From: a virus
IMG/VR virus record: IMGVR_UViG_3300020172_006270
Coordinates: 124,001 to 188,000 of that record
Strand: one strand, 5' to 3'
Length of the DNA: 64,000 nucleotides
Made by a program: the position numbers and the translations under genes. The notes below the pieces were generated by a model. It was not told the origin of the DNA, searched no databases, and saw only the letters and a list, made by a program, of their open reading frames with translations. Of the stretch, positions 33,179 through 41,498 are shown piece after piece; position 1 is the stretch's first letter, and each line of letters begins with the position of its first letter.

Positions 33179-35204
33179 TGTTCACTTCCTCAAGTAAGTC
33201 TTGCACTTTGTACCACATATCGTCTACTGATACTTTGTTTATACAATCCAGTGTGCCTGTTTCGCAGGTTTTGGTTACAGTGGATGGTGCTGGCTTGCGA
33301 TGGTGACATCCTAAGCACGGCAAGTCCTTGGCATTGATCCCACGCATCTTGCTGCTATAGATTCGTGACTCCGGCCAGACACATCCGAAGAAGGACACTC
33401 CAGGCACATCAAAGGCTTGAGCAACGTGCATAGGCAATGAGTCGATCCCTACAAATGCCTTTGCTTTATTCATTACATGGGCCATTTCTGCAATAGATGT
33501 CTTTGATCTCAGGTCCATTGTGCAAGGAATTTGACTTTCTGAGTATTTCCCGACCGCTACGACGTTTTCTCCAGCAGCCATTAGCCTTTTGGATAATTCA
33601 ACGAAATTTTCATGCGGCCAATCTCTTCCAGCCCAATCAGTTCGACCAGCGTGAACAACAACAAAGTCATCTGGCAACTTGAAGCCAAGAATTGGATATG
33701 GCACCATGCAGACTTTGCAATCTTCTTTTTTGACACCGACAGCTTCAGCATAGGCAGTAAGTATGTTGATTCTTGGACGCCATTCATAACAGAAGTCTAA
33801 GTTGTAGAACACGTCAAATGGCGTCTGGTGGATTTGCCGCACATCAATAAATTCATCAATGTAAGGATTCTCACATATGACTTCAGGGAATAGCGTGCAA
33901 AACATAATGTGAGCTTTAGGGTATTTCTTCCTAAGCCCGGCGCATACGCCTGCCGCAACCAGGGCATCTCCATGTGCATTGCTGCGACGAACAAGAATTC
34001 GTGTCACAGGGTCTTGGCTTTTTGGTCGTGCTTCTGTTAACAAGAGATCATCAAGTCGGTGAGACTTGACCCATTTATTCATGAAGTAAAGTTTATTGTG
34101 ACCAAAGTATCTGTGTCCACCGGAGGCTGTATGACCTAACTTGTGATAAATTACAGATTTTGGCTGGAACATGACTTTGTAGCCAAGCTCTCTTACGTTG
34201 AGACAGATTTCTGAATCTTCCCAATATCCAATTCTATAGTTTGGATTAAACCCGCCAATGTATTCAAACAATGAAGCTCGCATTGCAAAGCAACAGCCAG
34301 TCACCATTTCACGCTCGCTAACTTCTAACAAGTCTCTTGGTGCGTTTTCTGGTTTGTATGGGCCTGATATTCCTTGTTTGCGATAACAGTGGCGTCCAAT
34401 GTGGACAAACGACATATCGTTCCATTTCCACTCGGAGCCTGCACTGTCAATTGTTCCGTTGTGATCTCCACCTTCTTTAAGGTGCATGTTCCCGACCAAT
34501 CCGGTTTTGGGATCATCAAATAGCTCAATCATCGGATCAACCCAACCCGGCGTCACTTTTGTATCGGCGTTCAAGAAAATCAAATACTTGCCCGACGCAG
34601 CAGCGGCTCCTGCATTGCAGGCTTGTCCATAGCCTTTATTGGTCGAGTTGAAAATGATCTTGCCGACTGGACTCTTGAGTTCAGCTTTGCGAAGCGTCCA
34701 CGCTTGTAATACTACGTCTTTGGATTTCTTCGGACATTGATCGTCAACGAAGATGATTTCAACGCTGTATTTGCCATTTTCAATTGGCCATGTGCGGATC
34801 AAATCCTGAATGACACTATCGCTCTTGTACAATGGAATAATCACAGAAACATCTACAGGCTCTCTTGTTCGGAACCATCCAGGTGTAGGCCATTCATTAG
34901 AGCGACCATCTGCCGCACCCAATGATTCCATGTAACTATTGCCTGTGGCTTGATCGGTCAATACGACGGTGAGAGGGCGATTGCTAAATCTCTTACGATT
35001 CTTAGCGTTCTTTACAAGGCGGTCTTTAAGTAACCTTTCCTTTTCTGGAGGAATTCCACCGGAAAGTTGCTGCATCTGCAATGGGGAAATACCTTGAGTA
35101 TTCAAATGCGATGCAGTTGGCTTCTTTGCCAATGCTTCTTTCAGTTTATCGTGTTGGGTTTTTCTTGTGGTATTCTGCCTTACGATATGTTTTCTCTCGT
35201 TCAT
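33153..35204 (-). CDS. Two-domain glycosyltransferase: GT2 plus heptosyltransferase-like GT9
   Basis: 683 aa. After a basic N-terminal region the GT2 domain (about 115-380) shows VSVIIPLYKSDSVIQDLI, VDDQCPKK, FLNADTKV and YWEDSEICL. The second domain (about 405-680) shows RILVRRSNAHGDALVAAGV, VVHAGRTDWAGRDWP and GIDSLPMHVAQAF, as in GT9 heptosyltransferases. The fusion could add two sugars in sequence. A Cys-rich segment (CLGCHHRKP...CETGTLDC) lies near the end. Confidence 0.88.
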   Translation of the reverse strand: MNERKHIVRQNTTRKTQHDKLKEALAKKPTASHLNTQGISPLQMQQLSGGIPPEKERLLKDRLVKNAKNRKRFSNRPLTVVLTDQATGNSYMESLGAADGRSNEWPTPGWFRTREPVDVSVIIPLYKSDSVIQDLIRTWPIENGKYSVEIIFVDDQCPKKSKDVVLQAWTLRKAELKSPVGKIIFNSTNKGYGQACNAGAAAASGKYLIFLNADTKVTPGWVDPMIELFDDPKTGLVGNMHLKEGGDHNGTIDSAGSEWKWNDMSFVHIGRHCYRKQGISGPYKPENAPRDLLEVSEREMVTGCCFAMRASLFEYIGGFNPNYRIGYWEDSEICLNVRELGYKVMFQPKSVIYHKLGHTASGGHRYFGHNKLYFMNKWVKSHRLDDLLLTEARPKSQDPVTRILVRRSNAHGDALVAAGVCAGLRKKYPKAHIMFCTLFPEVICENPYIDEFIDVRQIHQTPFDVFYNLDFCYEWRPRINILTAYAEAVGVKKEDCKVCMVPYPILGFKLPDDFVVVHAGRTDWAGRDWPHENFVELSKRLMAAGENVVAVGKYSESQIPCTMDLRSKTSIAEMAHVMNKAKAFVGIDSLPMHVAQAFDVPGVSFFGCVWPESRIYSSKMRGINAKDLPCLGCHHRKPAPSTVTKTCETGTLDCINKVSVDDMWYKVQDLLEEVNNGRISLLG

Positions 35205-35218
35205 TCATAATTCCTTGT

Positions 35219-35620
35219 TTAGCCGTTTGCCATTGGCTGCATAGGAGGAGTCATTCCACTGCCATTGGTAGTCATCGCATTGCGAGTTGTTTGAGTAGCA
35301 CCTGTAGCACTGAGCTTGCCCCCACCAGCAACTTGTTGGATAATTGTAGTCAATAGAGTAGCGGTTTTGTTCTTATTCAGATTGTGTCTATCTAGCACCT
35401 GGAAAAGACGGTGAACTTGACGTTGAATGTCGTTGGTGATGCCTTCCATTTCCGCTGCTGCTTCTGGCGGTGGATCACGGTCTGTCCCCTGACCAGGATT
35501 TTGTCCCTCTGGACTTGGACCTGTAGGTGGCATTTGATTAGCAGCCGGGTTCATCTGGTTTTGAGCAGGCGGCATCCCGTCTTCTTCTTTTAAGCAAACA
35601 AAATCATGAAAACTTTTCAT
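35219..35620 (-). CDS. Pro/Gln-rich protein with capsid-targeting-like start (133 aa)
   Basis: MKSFHDFVCLKEEDG: F-x-x-F...LKE. Then a Pro/Asn/Gln-rich linker and a short helix (QRQVHRLFQVLDRHNLNKNK). ATG overlaps the stop of the next gene upstream (TAATG). Third of three tandem genes with the same N-terminal module. Confidence 0.7.
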   Translation of the reverse strand: MKSFHDFVCLKEEDGMPPAQNQMNPAANQMPPTGPSPEGQNPGQGTDRDPPPEAAAEMEGITNDIQRQVHRLFQVLDRHNLNKNKTATLLTTIIQQVAGGGKLSATGATQTTRNAMTTNGSGMTPPMQPMANG

Positions 35621-36000
35621 TATCCCCTCGATGCGGCTGGAGTTTGTGGTTCATCTTGAGGCAACATCTGTGGTGGTTGCTGCTGTTGTGGAGTCATGGG
35701 CGGTTGTCCGTGGCCCGTTTGAGCCGCTTGTGGGTCCATGCCACCAAAGAACGCTTCCAGCGTCGAGGACACGATTGCTTGGGCAAACTGATCTCGTACT
35801 TCAGGTGGAACATCCCTGAAGGATTTGATCTTTGGATTTCCTTCACTTAATCGAAGCACTATGGCTTCTTGAAGTTTCCCCACCCTGGGTGCAATAAACG
35901 CTTTCATGTCAGGGCTTGTAGGGAACTTCATTGACTTGATGTGATCCCACTCAGCATTTTGAGTGTTCTCTTTGATTCGCCAATCTTTAAGTGATTTCAT
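35620..36000 (-). CDS. Helical protein with capsid-targeting-like start (126 aa)
   Basis: MKSLKDWRIKENTQ: W followed by IKE as the predicted cut site. A helical core (VGKLQEAIVLRLSEGNPKIK; FAQAIVSSTLEAFF) and a Gln/Pro-rich tail. TAATG coupling on both sides. Confidence 0.7.
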   Translation of the reverse strand: MKSLKDWRIKENTQNAEWDHIKSMKFPTSPDMKAFIAPRVGKLQEAIVLRLSEGNPKIKSFRDVPPEVRDQFAQAIVSSTLEAFFGGMDPQAAQTGHGQPPMTPQQQQPPQMLPQDEPQTPAASRG

Positions 36001-36338
36001 TATTGCACCGGATTCATGACAATAGTATGTGGGTCAGGCTCGTCAGATTGCCCGGTCTTGAGCAACTTGCCGTTATCTTTAGGGTCAGGCGAAGCATCGG
36101 CTTGCCTGACCTTATCGAGAACATGCTTTACCTTGTCATGCCAACCAGAAATCTTTGTGGTTGGAATATCAAGCAATTGTGAAAGACCTTCTGAGTTGTT
36201 GATGACCAATAGAAAATCATCCCAAAACTCATCACGAACGCCTATGCCAGTGCGTATAGCGGACATGGCCCTATCATCTTGGGGCGTCTTTTCTTTCTGA
36301 GCTTGGATATTTTCCCACAGTCGTTGAAACGAACTCAT
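36000..36338 (-). CDS. Helical protein with capsid-targeting-like start (112 aa)
   Basis: MSSFQRLWENIQAQKEKT: F-x-x-L-W-E. Helical, with GISQ-like segment TTKISGWHDKVKHVLDKV. First of three coupled genes (36338 to 35219) whose N-termini all fit the module. Confidence 0.6.
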   Translation of the reverse strand: MSSFQRLWENIQAQKEKTPQDDRAMSAIRTGIGVRDEFWDDFLLVINNSEGLSQLLDIPTTKISGWHDKVKHVLDKVRQADASPDPKDNGKLLKTGQSDEPDPHTIVMNPVQ

Positions 36339-36371
36339 TTCCCACCCTATTGAATGACAAAGCTATGTAAA

Positions 36372-36668
36372 TTAGTCTTCTGATACGATTTGAAGAACGT
36401 CGTCGGCATTGCCCAACACATATGTCTTCTTCAAATACATAGCTTGCGAATCAGTGGCGGTAAACGTGTCGCCGTGGTGCAAGTACCCCTTTGGACCAAT
36501 ACCTTGTGTATTAGTGTGTAACAAGCCAGGGATGTAAATGGTGCGAGTAGCACGCATGTTGTCAGCTTCAGAAACAGTCTCATTGCCTTCCAGCGTCGTG
36601 CGGTTTGGCTGCAAGAAACCTTGACGGTTTACTGTTTCAAGATTTACTCTAAATGTAATTGTTTTCAT
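36372..36668 (-). CDS. Small beta-rich protein (98 aa)
   Basis: ATG at 36668 directly after GGAGGAAGTG. MKTITFRVNLETVNRQGFLQ, then beta strands with two TATD/THT-like turns. No family recognised. Overlaps the end of the upstream capsid-targeted gene by 20 nt. Confidence 0.6.
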   Translation of the reverse strand: MKTITFRVNLETVNRQGFLQPNRTTLEGNETVSEADNMRATRTIYIPGLLHTNTQGIGPKGYLHHGDTFTATDSQAMYLKKTYVLGNADDVLQIVSED

Positions 36669-36909
36669 CACTTCCTCCAGTATTGGAATTCTTCTCTGTA
36701 TCTAGTTTAGGGTTACGCTTTTTCGATATTCCAAAGAATAGCTTTTCAGGGTCTATCTCCACTTGACCTGACTTGTTTTGAGAGACATTTCTGGATTTAG
36801 CTCCAGTTCTCCCGAAATCGAGATCGGCATTGGAACGGTTGTCCCATATTTCGCCCCCGCCTTCTGGCGCAGTCTTAGATAGCCATTCTTTGAAACCTGA
36901 TAAACTCAT
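36649..36909 (-). CDS. Small protein with capsid-targeting-like start (86 aa)
   Basis: MSLSGFKEWLSKTAPEGGGE: F-x-x-W-L...PE/GG. The remainder is polar and probably disordered. Preceded by TAAATA five bases before the ATG and by a terminator for the previous gene. Confidence 0.65.
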   Translation of the reverse strand: MSLSGFKEWLSKTAPEGGGEIWDNRSNADLDFGRTGAKSRNVSQNKSGQVEIDPEKLFFGISKKRNPKLDTEKNSNTGGSDENNYI

Positions 36910-36914
36910 GCGGG

Positions 36915-36920
36915 TATTTA
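36915..36920 (-). promoter_or_regulatory. TAAATA box 5 nt before ATG (leaderless-type late promoter)
   Basis: Minus strand TAAATA, CCCGC, ATG at 36909. No Shine-Dalgarno. Confidence 0.55.
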
Positions 36921-36937
36921 GGGTTGGCGCAACAAAA

Positions 36938-36967
36938 AAGCGGACCCGAAATAAATCGGGTCCGCTT
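36938..36967 (-). terminator. Rho-independent terminator
   Basis: 12-bp perfect stem AAGCGGACCCGA / TCGGGTCCGCTT, 6-nt loop, then a T-run on the minus strand. Ends the methyltransferase transcript just before the next late promoter. Confidence 0.9.
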
Positions 36968-36993
36968 AGGGAAGAGGGGGCTTCAGTCGAAGG

Positions 36994-37545
36994 TCACTGT
37001 TTTTCAAAACAGGCCCAAGCAACTTCTCCCATTACATTTGACATATGTGGGATAAGATTGCATTCTTTGATCGTATCTTCAATGTCTTTTTTTCTGATTT
37101 CAATCCAATTCCAACCACAAGTGTTTTCTTCATAATCGTGTGCCATTATGAAATCGCCCGGCTTCAGATAAGGGGCGAAAACATTGAATTCTCTGGGCTT
37201 GTCTCCACCATCACAGATCAACAAAACTTTCTTTTCTTCCAATATCATCCTGACAATATCTTCTTTTCCTTCAAAAAACACATTCTCTATGTGTTTCGTC
37301 GCTCCATCAATTCGATATTTCATCCATTCAGTTACATCAAAAGTGTGGATTTCTGCAAAGGGATTAAGATCGACCAACAACATTGTCAAGCCGCCAAAAG
37401 CAGTTCCAATTTCAATTATTGTGTCAAATTGTTTATCTTTGAAAAATTCTTTGAAGCAACCAATGATTTTTGGAGCTTGGCGCATTTCTGATGAGCCGCA
37501 ATGACCTTTGTATGGGCCACCACCAGAGACATAATTGAATTTCAT
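36994..37545 (-). CDS. SAM-dependent methyltransferase (class I, cephalosporin-hydroxylase-like)
   Basis: 183 aa, ATG at 37545 6 nt after GGAG. DTIIEIGTAFGGLTMLL is the SAM-binding motif; IHTFDVTEW, LLICDGGDKPREFNVFAPYL and FIMAHDYEENT fit CmcI/methyltransferase-24-type enzymes, often sugar O-methyltransferases. A longer start at 37572 would include the terminator and is rejected. Confidence 0.75.
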   Translation of the reverse strand: MKFNYVSGGGPYKGHCGSSEMRQAPKIIGCFKEFFKDKQFDTIIEIGTAFGGLTMLLVDLNPFAEIHTFDVTEWMKYRIDGATKHIENVFFEGKEDIVRMILEEKKVLLICDGGDKPREFNVFAPYLKPGDFIMAHDYEENTCGWNWIEIRKKDIEDTIKECNLIPHMSNVMGEVAWACFEKQ

Positions 37546-37558
37546 ATTTACTCCAAAA

Positions 37559-37585
37559 AGCGGTCCCGACATAATCGGAACCGCT
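37559..37585 (-). terminator. Rho-independent terminator
   Basis: 11-bp stem AGCGGTCCCGA / TCGGAACCGCT with one mismatch and a 5-nt loop, then TTTTT on the minus strand. It ends the vWA gene transcript and abuts the ribosome site of the methyltransferase. Confidence 0.8.
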
Positions 37586-37615
37586 CAGTGGGAGAAAATG
37601 GGGAGAAGTGGGAGA

Positions 37616-38575
37616 TTACTTCTTCTTGATTCCACGCCGAACTACGTTCTGGACGGGCATGGCTGCTGCCATCGAGACTGCGGTTGCACCATGATTGCCC
37701 GCAAAATCCGCACCAGCTTCGCCAGTCCAGGCAACCTTCATGGAGTTGGCAAACAAAGGTCCACCATTCCACGTTGGAGACGCCTGAACTTCATACTTCG
37801 GCTGACGACTCAAGACGCTGGCGAAGTCAACTTTCGGCAAAGCAGCCACATCTACCAGCACAGGAGCCGGTGCCGATTCCACAACATCTTCAGTGAAGTC
37901 GGCAACACTCAGGCTGTCTGAGGCGTAATTGGCCGCAGCGGTTTGTCCCATAGCTCGTTCGGCGAAATACTTCGCTTGACGATTACGCATATTGGAGAAT
38001 CCCTTGCCCGCATCGGCTGAGGTCTTGTTAGACCATGATGCCATATTGGAAGCACTGGTTCCAACATTGTGTGAGAGTTGTTCCATATACTCCTTGGTGC
38101 AACCCATATAGGTGAACGTCCACTTCTTGGTGGCTTCGCATCCCTGGGTCAACTCTTTCAGAGCATCCCAACTGTAATGACGGTCTTGGTTGGTTTGACC
38201 ATCAGAGATTGTCACGATCAAGTAGGCCGTATTGGGGTCTTCATGATCGGTCGTGTTCAGCAATTTCTGAACTGTATATCCCACTGCATCTCGCATGGCA
38301 GTATTGCCAAGCGGTTGGAATTCTTCGACATTTGCTTCCGACAGTTTTTCTGCTGGAACATTCCACAGATGCTCGAACACTTCACCGTTGAAAGTTACCA
38401 ACGAGCAGTAAATTTCCTGCGTCTTGGAGTCTTCCTTCAATTGTTGAACTTGTTCGTTGAACCCACTGATTGCTCCGGCCTTCGTCGCAGCCATTGAGCC
38501 GGACTTGTCCAGAATGATGGCAACATACGTCTTGGGCTTTGCGACTGCTACTGCTACTGCTTTCTTCTTCGCCAT
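37616..38575 (-). CDS. von Willebrand factor A domain protein
   Basis: 319 aa. The metal-ion adhesion site is D23-x-S25-x-S27 (ILDKSGSM), with T in PLGNTAMRDAV and D in VTISDGQTNQD. vWA domains bind partner proteins through a metal ion. The last 120 residues are Ala-rich and end in a basic RRGIKKK. In bacteria vWA proteins often pair with MoxR AAA+ ATPases; an AAA+ ATPase lies at 13415, but no link is shown. Confidence 0.85.
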   Translation of the reverse strand: MAKKKAVAVAVAKPKTYVAIILDKSGSMAATKAGAISGFNEQVQQLKEDSKTQEIYCSLVTFNGEVFEHLWNVPAEKLSEANVEEFQPLGNTAMRDAVGYTVQKLLNTTDHEDPNTAYLIVTISDGQTNQDRHYSWDALKELTQGCEATKKWTFTYMGCTKEYMEQLSHNVGTSASNMASWSNKTSADAGKGFSNMRNRQAKYFAERAMGQTAAANYASDSLSVADFTEDVVESAPAPVLVDVAALPKVDFASVLSRQPKYEVQASPTWNGGPLFANSMKVAWTGEAGADFAGNHGATAVSMAAAMPVQNVVRRGIKKK

Positions 38576-38612
38576 TATGATGTACCTTATTTGAGATGTG
38601 TGCTAAGAGAAA

Positions 38613-38644
38613 ATATCCTGCCCACATACGAATGGGCAGGATAT
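38613..38644 (-). terminator. Rho-independent terminator
   Basis: 12-bp perfect stem ATATCCTGCCCA / TGGGCAGGATAT with an 8-nt loop, then TTTT on the minus strand, after the gene ending at 38658. Confidence 0.8.
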
Positions 38645-38657
38645 ATTTTGCGTTTGC

Positions 38658-39662
38658 TTACTTCTTGGGAGCGATGTTATTGGTGAAGGTTCCACCACCA
38701 CCGGCCCGGAAGTTACGAGGCGACTGGTTGCTGATGTAAGCATTGGGCAGAGCAGGGCTTTGACCCCAAACTACTTGCTTACCCCCGGAAAAAGGGCTGG
38801 TGCTTTCGCTGCCTCCGTCGAGAGGAATCTTCAGCGTCGGAAGATCGCCGGTCTTAGCAAGTTCATCGAACTTGATTGCTGCCTTGCGGTAGCGAGAACG
38901 GAGTTTCTTCAGAGCGCCAGCTTCCATCACGGCGTCGAGAGTGTCATGGGCGATTTCATGCGTGACTCGCAGTTCGCCTTCATCCATTGCAACACGGATG
39001 AGTTGACGGACAGAAAGATCAACGCCTTCCCAGCTTCTACCAGTCTGATCGCACGTTCCGTCAGGACGCAACGGACGATCTCGATACAAAGGATTCTCGT
39101 CAGCGTAGTTCTCCGGCAATTCGCCGATTCGGTACGTCTTCTTGATGGCCCCGTTTACATCCACATCATCACGACCAGGATAGCCGCCCTTGATTTCCGA
39201 GAGCAACTTGAACGTGGTGTCCACGTCCACAATTCGTCCATCGGAATAAACGATGAACTTTTCGCCCTTGGAAATTGTGGCAAGACGGACCCCGACTGCG
39301 TTGCTGTAGTCTTCGGGATCGAATGCTTCCACCAATTCACGAGGCGTCATTTTGTCGGCTTTTTTGCCGGAAACTGGACGCTTTTCGTCGGTCTTGGAAG
39401 CAGCAGATTTACTGCGGAAGATGTCGGCGATTTCTTTCGCCAAGACACGGGGCTTGACCCCGGTTGGGGATGCTGGCATACAGGCCAGTAAATCCTCATG
39501 GGACAGAGCAGAGAGTCTTTCCTCGCTGGTCCCGCCAGAAGCCTTTACGCATTGGATGAATTCGTCAGGGCTAAGATACCCTGCTTTGCCTTCACCACCC
39601 ACGGCTTCGTTGTGTTCTTTGATTGCTGCGAGCGCAGCCTCGATACGGTCGTTGTACGACAT
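38658..39662 (-). CDS. Unknown protein upstream of the vWA gene (334 aa)
   Basis: N-terminal helical domain (about 1-85) built around AALAAIKEHNEAVGG and LSALSHEDLLACMPAS. A middle beta/helix domain contains KGEKFIVYSDGRIVDVDTTF. A C-terminal region is Gly/Ser-rich and disordered (FRAGGGGTFTNN). No family recognised. Own promoter and terminator; next gene downstream is the vWA protein. Confidence 0.65.
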   Translation of the reverse strand: MSYNDRIEAALAAIKEHNEAVGGEGKAGYLSPDEFIQCVKASGGTSEERLSALSHEDLLACMPASPTGVKPRVLAKEIADIFRSKSAASKTDEKRPVSGKKADKMTPRELVEAFDPEDYSNAVGVRLATISKGEKFIVYSDGRIVDVDTTFKLLSEIKGGYPGRDDVDVNGAIKKTYRIGELPENYADENPLYRDRPLRPDGTCDQTGRSWEGVDLSVRQLIRVAMDEGELRVTHEIAHDTLDAVMEAGALKKLRSRYRKAAIKFDELAKTGDLPTLKIPLDGGSESTSPFSGGKQVVWGQSPALPNAYISNQSPRNFRAGGGGTFTNNIAPKK

Positions 39663-39745
39663 TGTTCACCTTACTTCTATCTAACTTCTTCTAACTTCAG
39701 TGGATTTGGGAAACACTCCCGTCGCTCCACAACTGCGACATCTGA

Positions 39746-39773
39746 ATCTTACCTGAGCAGGACACGAAGTCAA
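39746..39773 (-). promoter_or_regulatory. Sigma-70-like promoter
   Basis: Minus strand: TTGACT (39768-39773), 16-nt spacer, TAAGAT (39746-39751). Drives the 334-aa gene. Confidence 0.55.
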
Positions 39774-39809
39774 GTCAGGTTTTTGATTCTGATCTAGTTA
39801 GCCGGTTGC

Positions 39810-40607
39810 TCAGTAATTTTTCCAAATCACTTCGACCTTTTTCTCTTTCGTCTTCTGTTGCGACGAGTGATTTGCAATCTTTTTCTTTTCGACATTCCAT
39901 TCTTTATACAGTCGATTGTATAAAGGCGAAGCGTATCCGCTAATCATCGCTTTGCCCTGAAATGCGTTCAAAGCATGAGCCAATTCAATATGATCGTCGG
40001 TAGTCATTTCCGACGCATATACGGTTTTGGATACTCGTGTTTCGTGCAAATATGGTGGATCACAATATACGAAAGTATTTGGCGAGTTAAATGCCTTCAT
40101 GACCTCGGTAGCAGGCTTATTGAAGATATAGACTTCTCTTATTCGCTCTGCTAAATCCGGCAAGCCTTTTACAGCGGTCATCCATGCGTTGACATCTCCA
40201 GGTTGACCGCCTCGTAGACGATTGCTCCAAGCAAATGCTTTTTTCAACCCGCCACGGCTCATGCGTCGAACAATAAATTCGTTAACCGCTTGATCCAGAT
40301 AATCGTCGTACTGAGTCTTCTTGCTGGCTCTGTCGAATGTTTCTTCGCAATACTTGCAGAGGTTCAGACGCCGAATCAACTCTCTCGGCTCATCTCGTAA
40401 AGCCTGATAGATTTGAATGACGTTTGGATCGAGATCGTTCATTATCTCGATGGCAGATTTTTCTTTATTCAAAAGGACATTCGCACCCCCACAAAAGGGT
40501 TCCAAGTACGTCATTTCTTTGTACTGTTCAGGAAAATGCGAAATGATCCATTGTGCCAAATAGAATTTTCCACCGTGGCACTTAAACACTGGTCTGATGG
40601 TTTTCAT
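39810..40607 (-). CDS. dam: DNA adenine methyltransferase (Dam-like, N6)
   Basis: 265 aa. K-x-x-GGK at residues 9-14 with LEPFCGGANV (35-44) binds SAM; DPPYLHETR (about 178) is the catalytic DPPY. Order and length fit the Dam/M.EcoDam alpha class. It methylates adenine in a short target, probably protecting phage DNA from restriction or marking it. Overlaps the small zinc-ribbon gene upstream by 26 nt. Confidence 0.93.
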   Translation of the reverse strand: MKTIRPVFKCHGGKFYLAQWIISHFPEQYKEMTYLEPFCGGANVLLNKEKSAIEIMNDLDPNVIQIYQALRDEPRELIRRLNLCKYCEETFDRASKKTQYDDYLDQAVNEFIVRRMSRGGLKKAFAWSNRLRGGQPGDVNAWMTAVKGLPDLAERIREVYIFNKPATEVMKAFNSPNTFVYCDPPYLHETRVSKTVYASEMTTDDHIELAHALNAFQGKAMISGYASPLYNRLYKEWNVEKKKIANHSSQQKTKEKKVEVIWKNY

Positions 40608-40845
40608 TCGTAATCCCTTGCCCTATCTCGTTGTTGGTATTGGACTTAGGGGCGGCGTGTACCACATGCCCGCATTTATTGCAGACAAATTCAAAAGGTC
40701 CGTAACCGAGCCTTGATCCTTCCCAAAACCATCCTAGACCGGGGTATTTCGGATGACACTGTTCACACAACACGTTCATCGTTCGTTCTTCTTCGGGGAT
40801 TGACTCGTCCATCCAAAGATAACAATCTTCTTGCCGCACGTCCAT
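40582..40845 (-). CDS. Small zinc-ribbon protein (87 aa)
   Basis: ATG at 40845 with TAGATA exactly 4 nt before. Two CxxC pairs (CEQC; CNKCGHVVH) fit a zinc ribbon. Upstream partner of the dam gene by 26-nt overlap. Confidence 0.6.
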   Translation of the reverse strand: MDVRQEDCYLWMDESIPEEERTMNVLCEQCHPKYPGLGWFWEGSRLGYGPFEFVCNKCGHVVHAAPKSNTNNEIGQGITNENHQTSV

Positions 40846-40849
40846 ACTG

Positions 40850-40855
40850 TATCTA
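40850..40855 (-). promoter_or_regulatory. TAGATA box 4 nt before ATG (leaderless-type late promoter)
   Basis: Minus strand TAGATA, CAGT, ATG at 40845. Confidence 0.45.
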
Positions 40856-40863
40856 CTCCCGCA

Positions 40864-40869
40864 TAAATA
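40864..40869 (+). promoter_or_regulatory. TAAATA box with leader
   Basis: TAAATA 27 nt before the ATG at 40897, which has AGAGGG as ribosome site. Late-type box with a normal leader. Confidence 0.45.
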
Positions 40870-40896
40870 AGTTGTTCTTAATAGAGGGTAAAATTC

Positions 40897-41241
40897 ATGA
40901 ATCCATATTTGCAAGCCTGTCTTCCCGACCAAAGATTGTCAAAAGCGACCCTTTTGGCCATGTTGGACAGTCATATTGACACATCAAAGGTGATTGTTGT
41001 GTCATCTGGTGAGATTATAGACGTGAGCCAACTGGCTCAAACGGAGATAAACCCTCATTTGAATGATGGGACGTGGGTGTACTACGAAGACCGCCTCCCA
41101 AGGAGGCTGTTGTTGACCAACCAGAACTGGAGAATAGTGAGCTTTAATTCGGCGTCACGTCTGGTTTGTGTACAGATATTTCCCGCATCGGGTATGCGGG
41201 TGCTAAATTTTACATTGCCTCAATTGACGGCAAAATTTTAG
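40897..41241 (+). CDS. Small unknown protein (114 aa)
   Basis: MNPYLQACLPDQRLSKATLL, then beta strands (KVIVVSSGEIIDVSQLAQT). No recognised motif. Convergent, overlaps the next minus gene by 4 nt. Confidence 0.55.
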   Translation: MNPYLQACLPDQRLSKATLLAMLDSHIDTSKVIVVSSGEIIDVSQLAQTEINPHLNDGTWVYYEDRLPRRLLLTNQNWRIVSFNSASRLVCVQIFPASGMRVLNFTLPQLTAKF

Positions 41242-41498
41242 CCCGCCATTCCGTCTCTAATGCCAACTATTACTTTGTCATTTTTAACGGAATAGGCAAT
41301 TTCGCACCAATCTGAATCCTTGGCAGGATTGTATTTGTGCTTCGCTCTAACCGCCTGGAGAGCCGCTTTTTCGTATTTTTGCACTATTGCGAGTGCCGCA
41401 CGCAGTTTTTCAGATTCTTCTCTCGTAATCTCAATGGAGACGTTGGTTAATCCCCAAACTACTCCACTAGGACCACGTTCGACGCTTTCAAGTTTCAT
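41238..41498 (-). CDS. Small unknown protein (86 aa)
   Basis: Start overlaps the stop of the glutamate dehydrogenase gene (ATGA), so it is co-translated. Alternating strand and helix (VSIEITREESEKLRAALAIV). No family recognised. Confidence 0.6.
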   Translation of the reverse strand: MKLESVERGPSGVVWGLTNVSIEITREESEKLRAALAIVQKYEKAALQAVRAKHKYNPAKDSDWCEIAYSVKNDKVIVGIRDGMAG

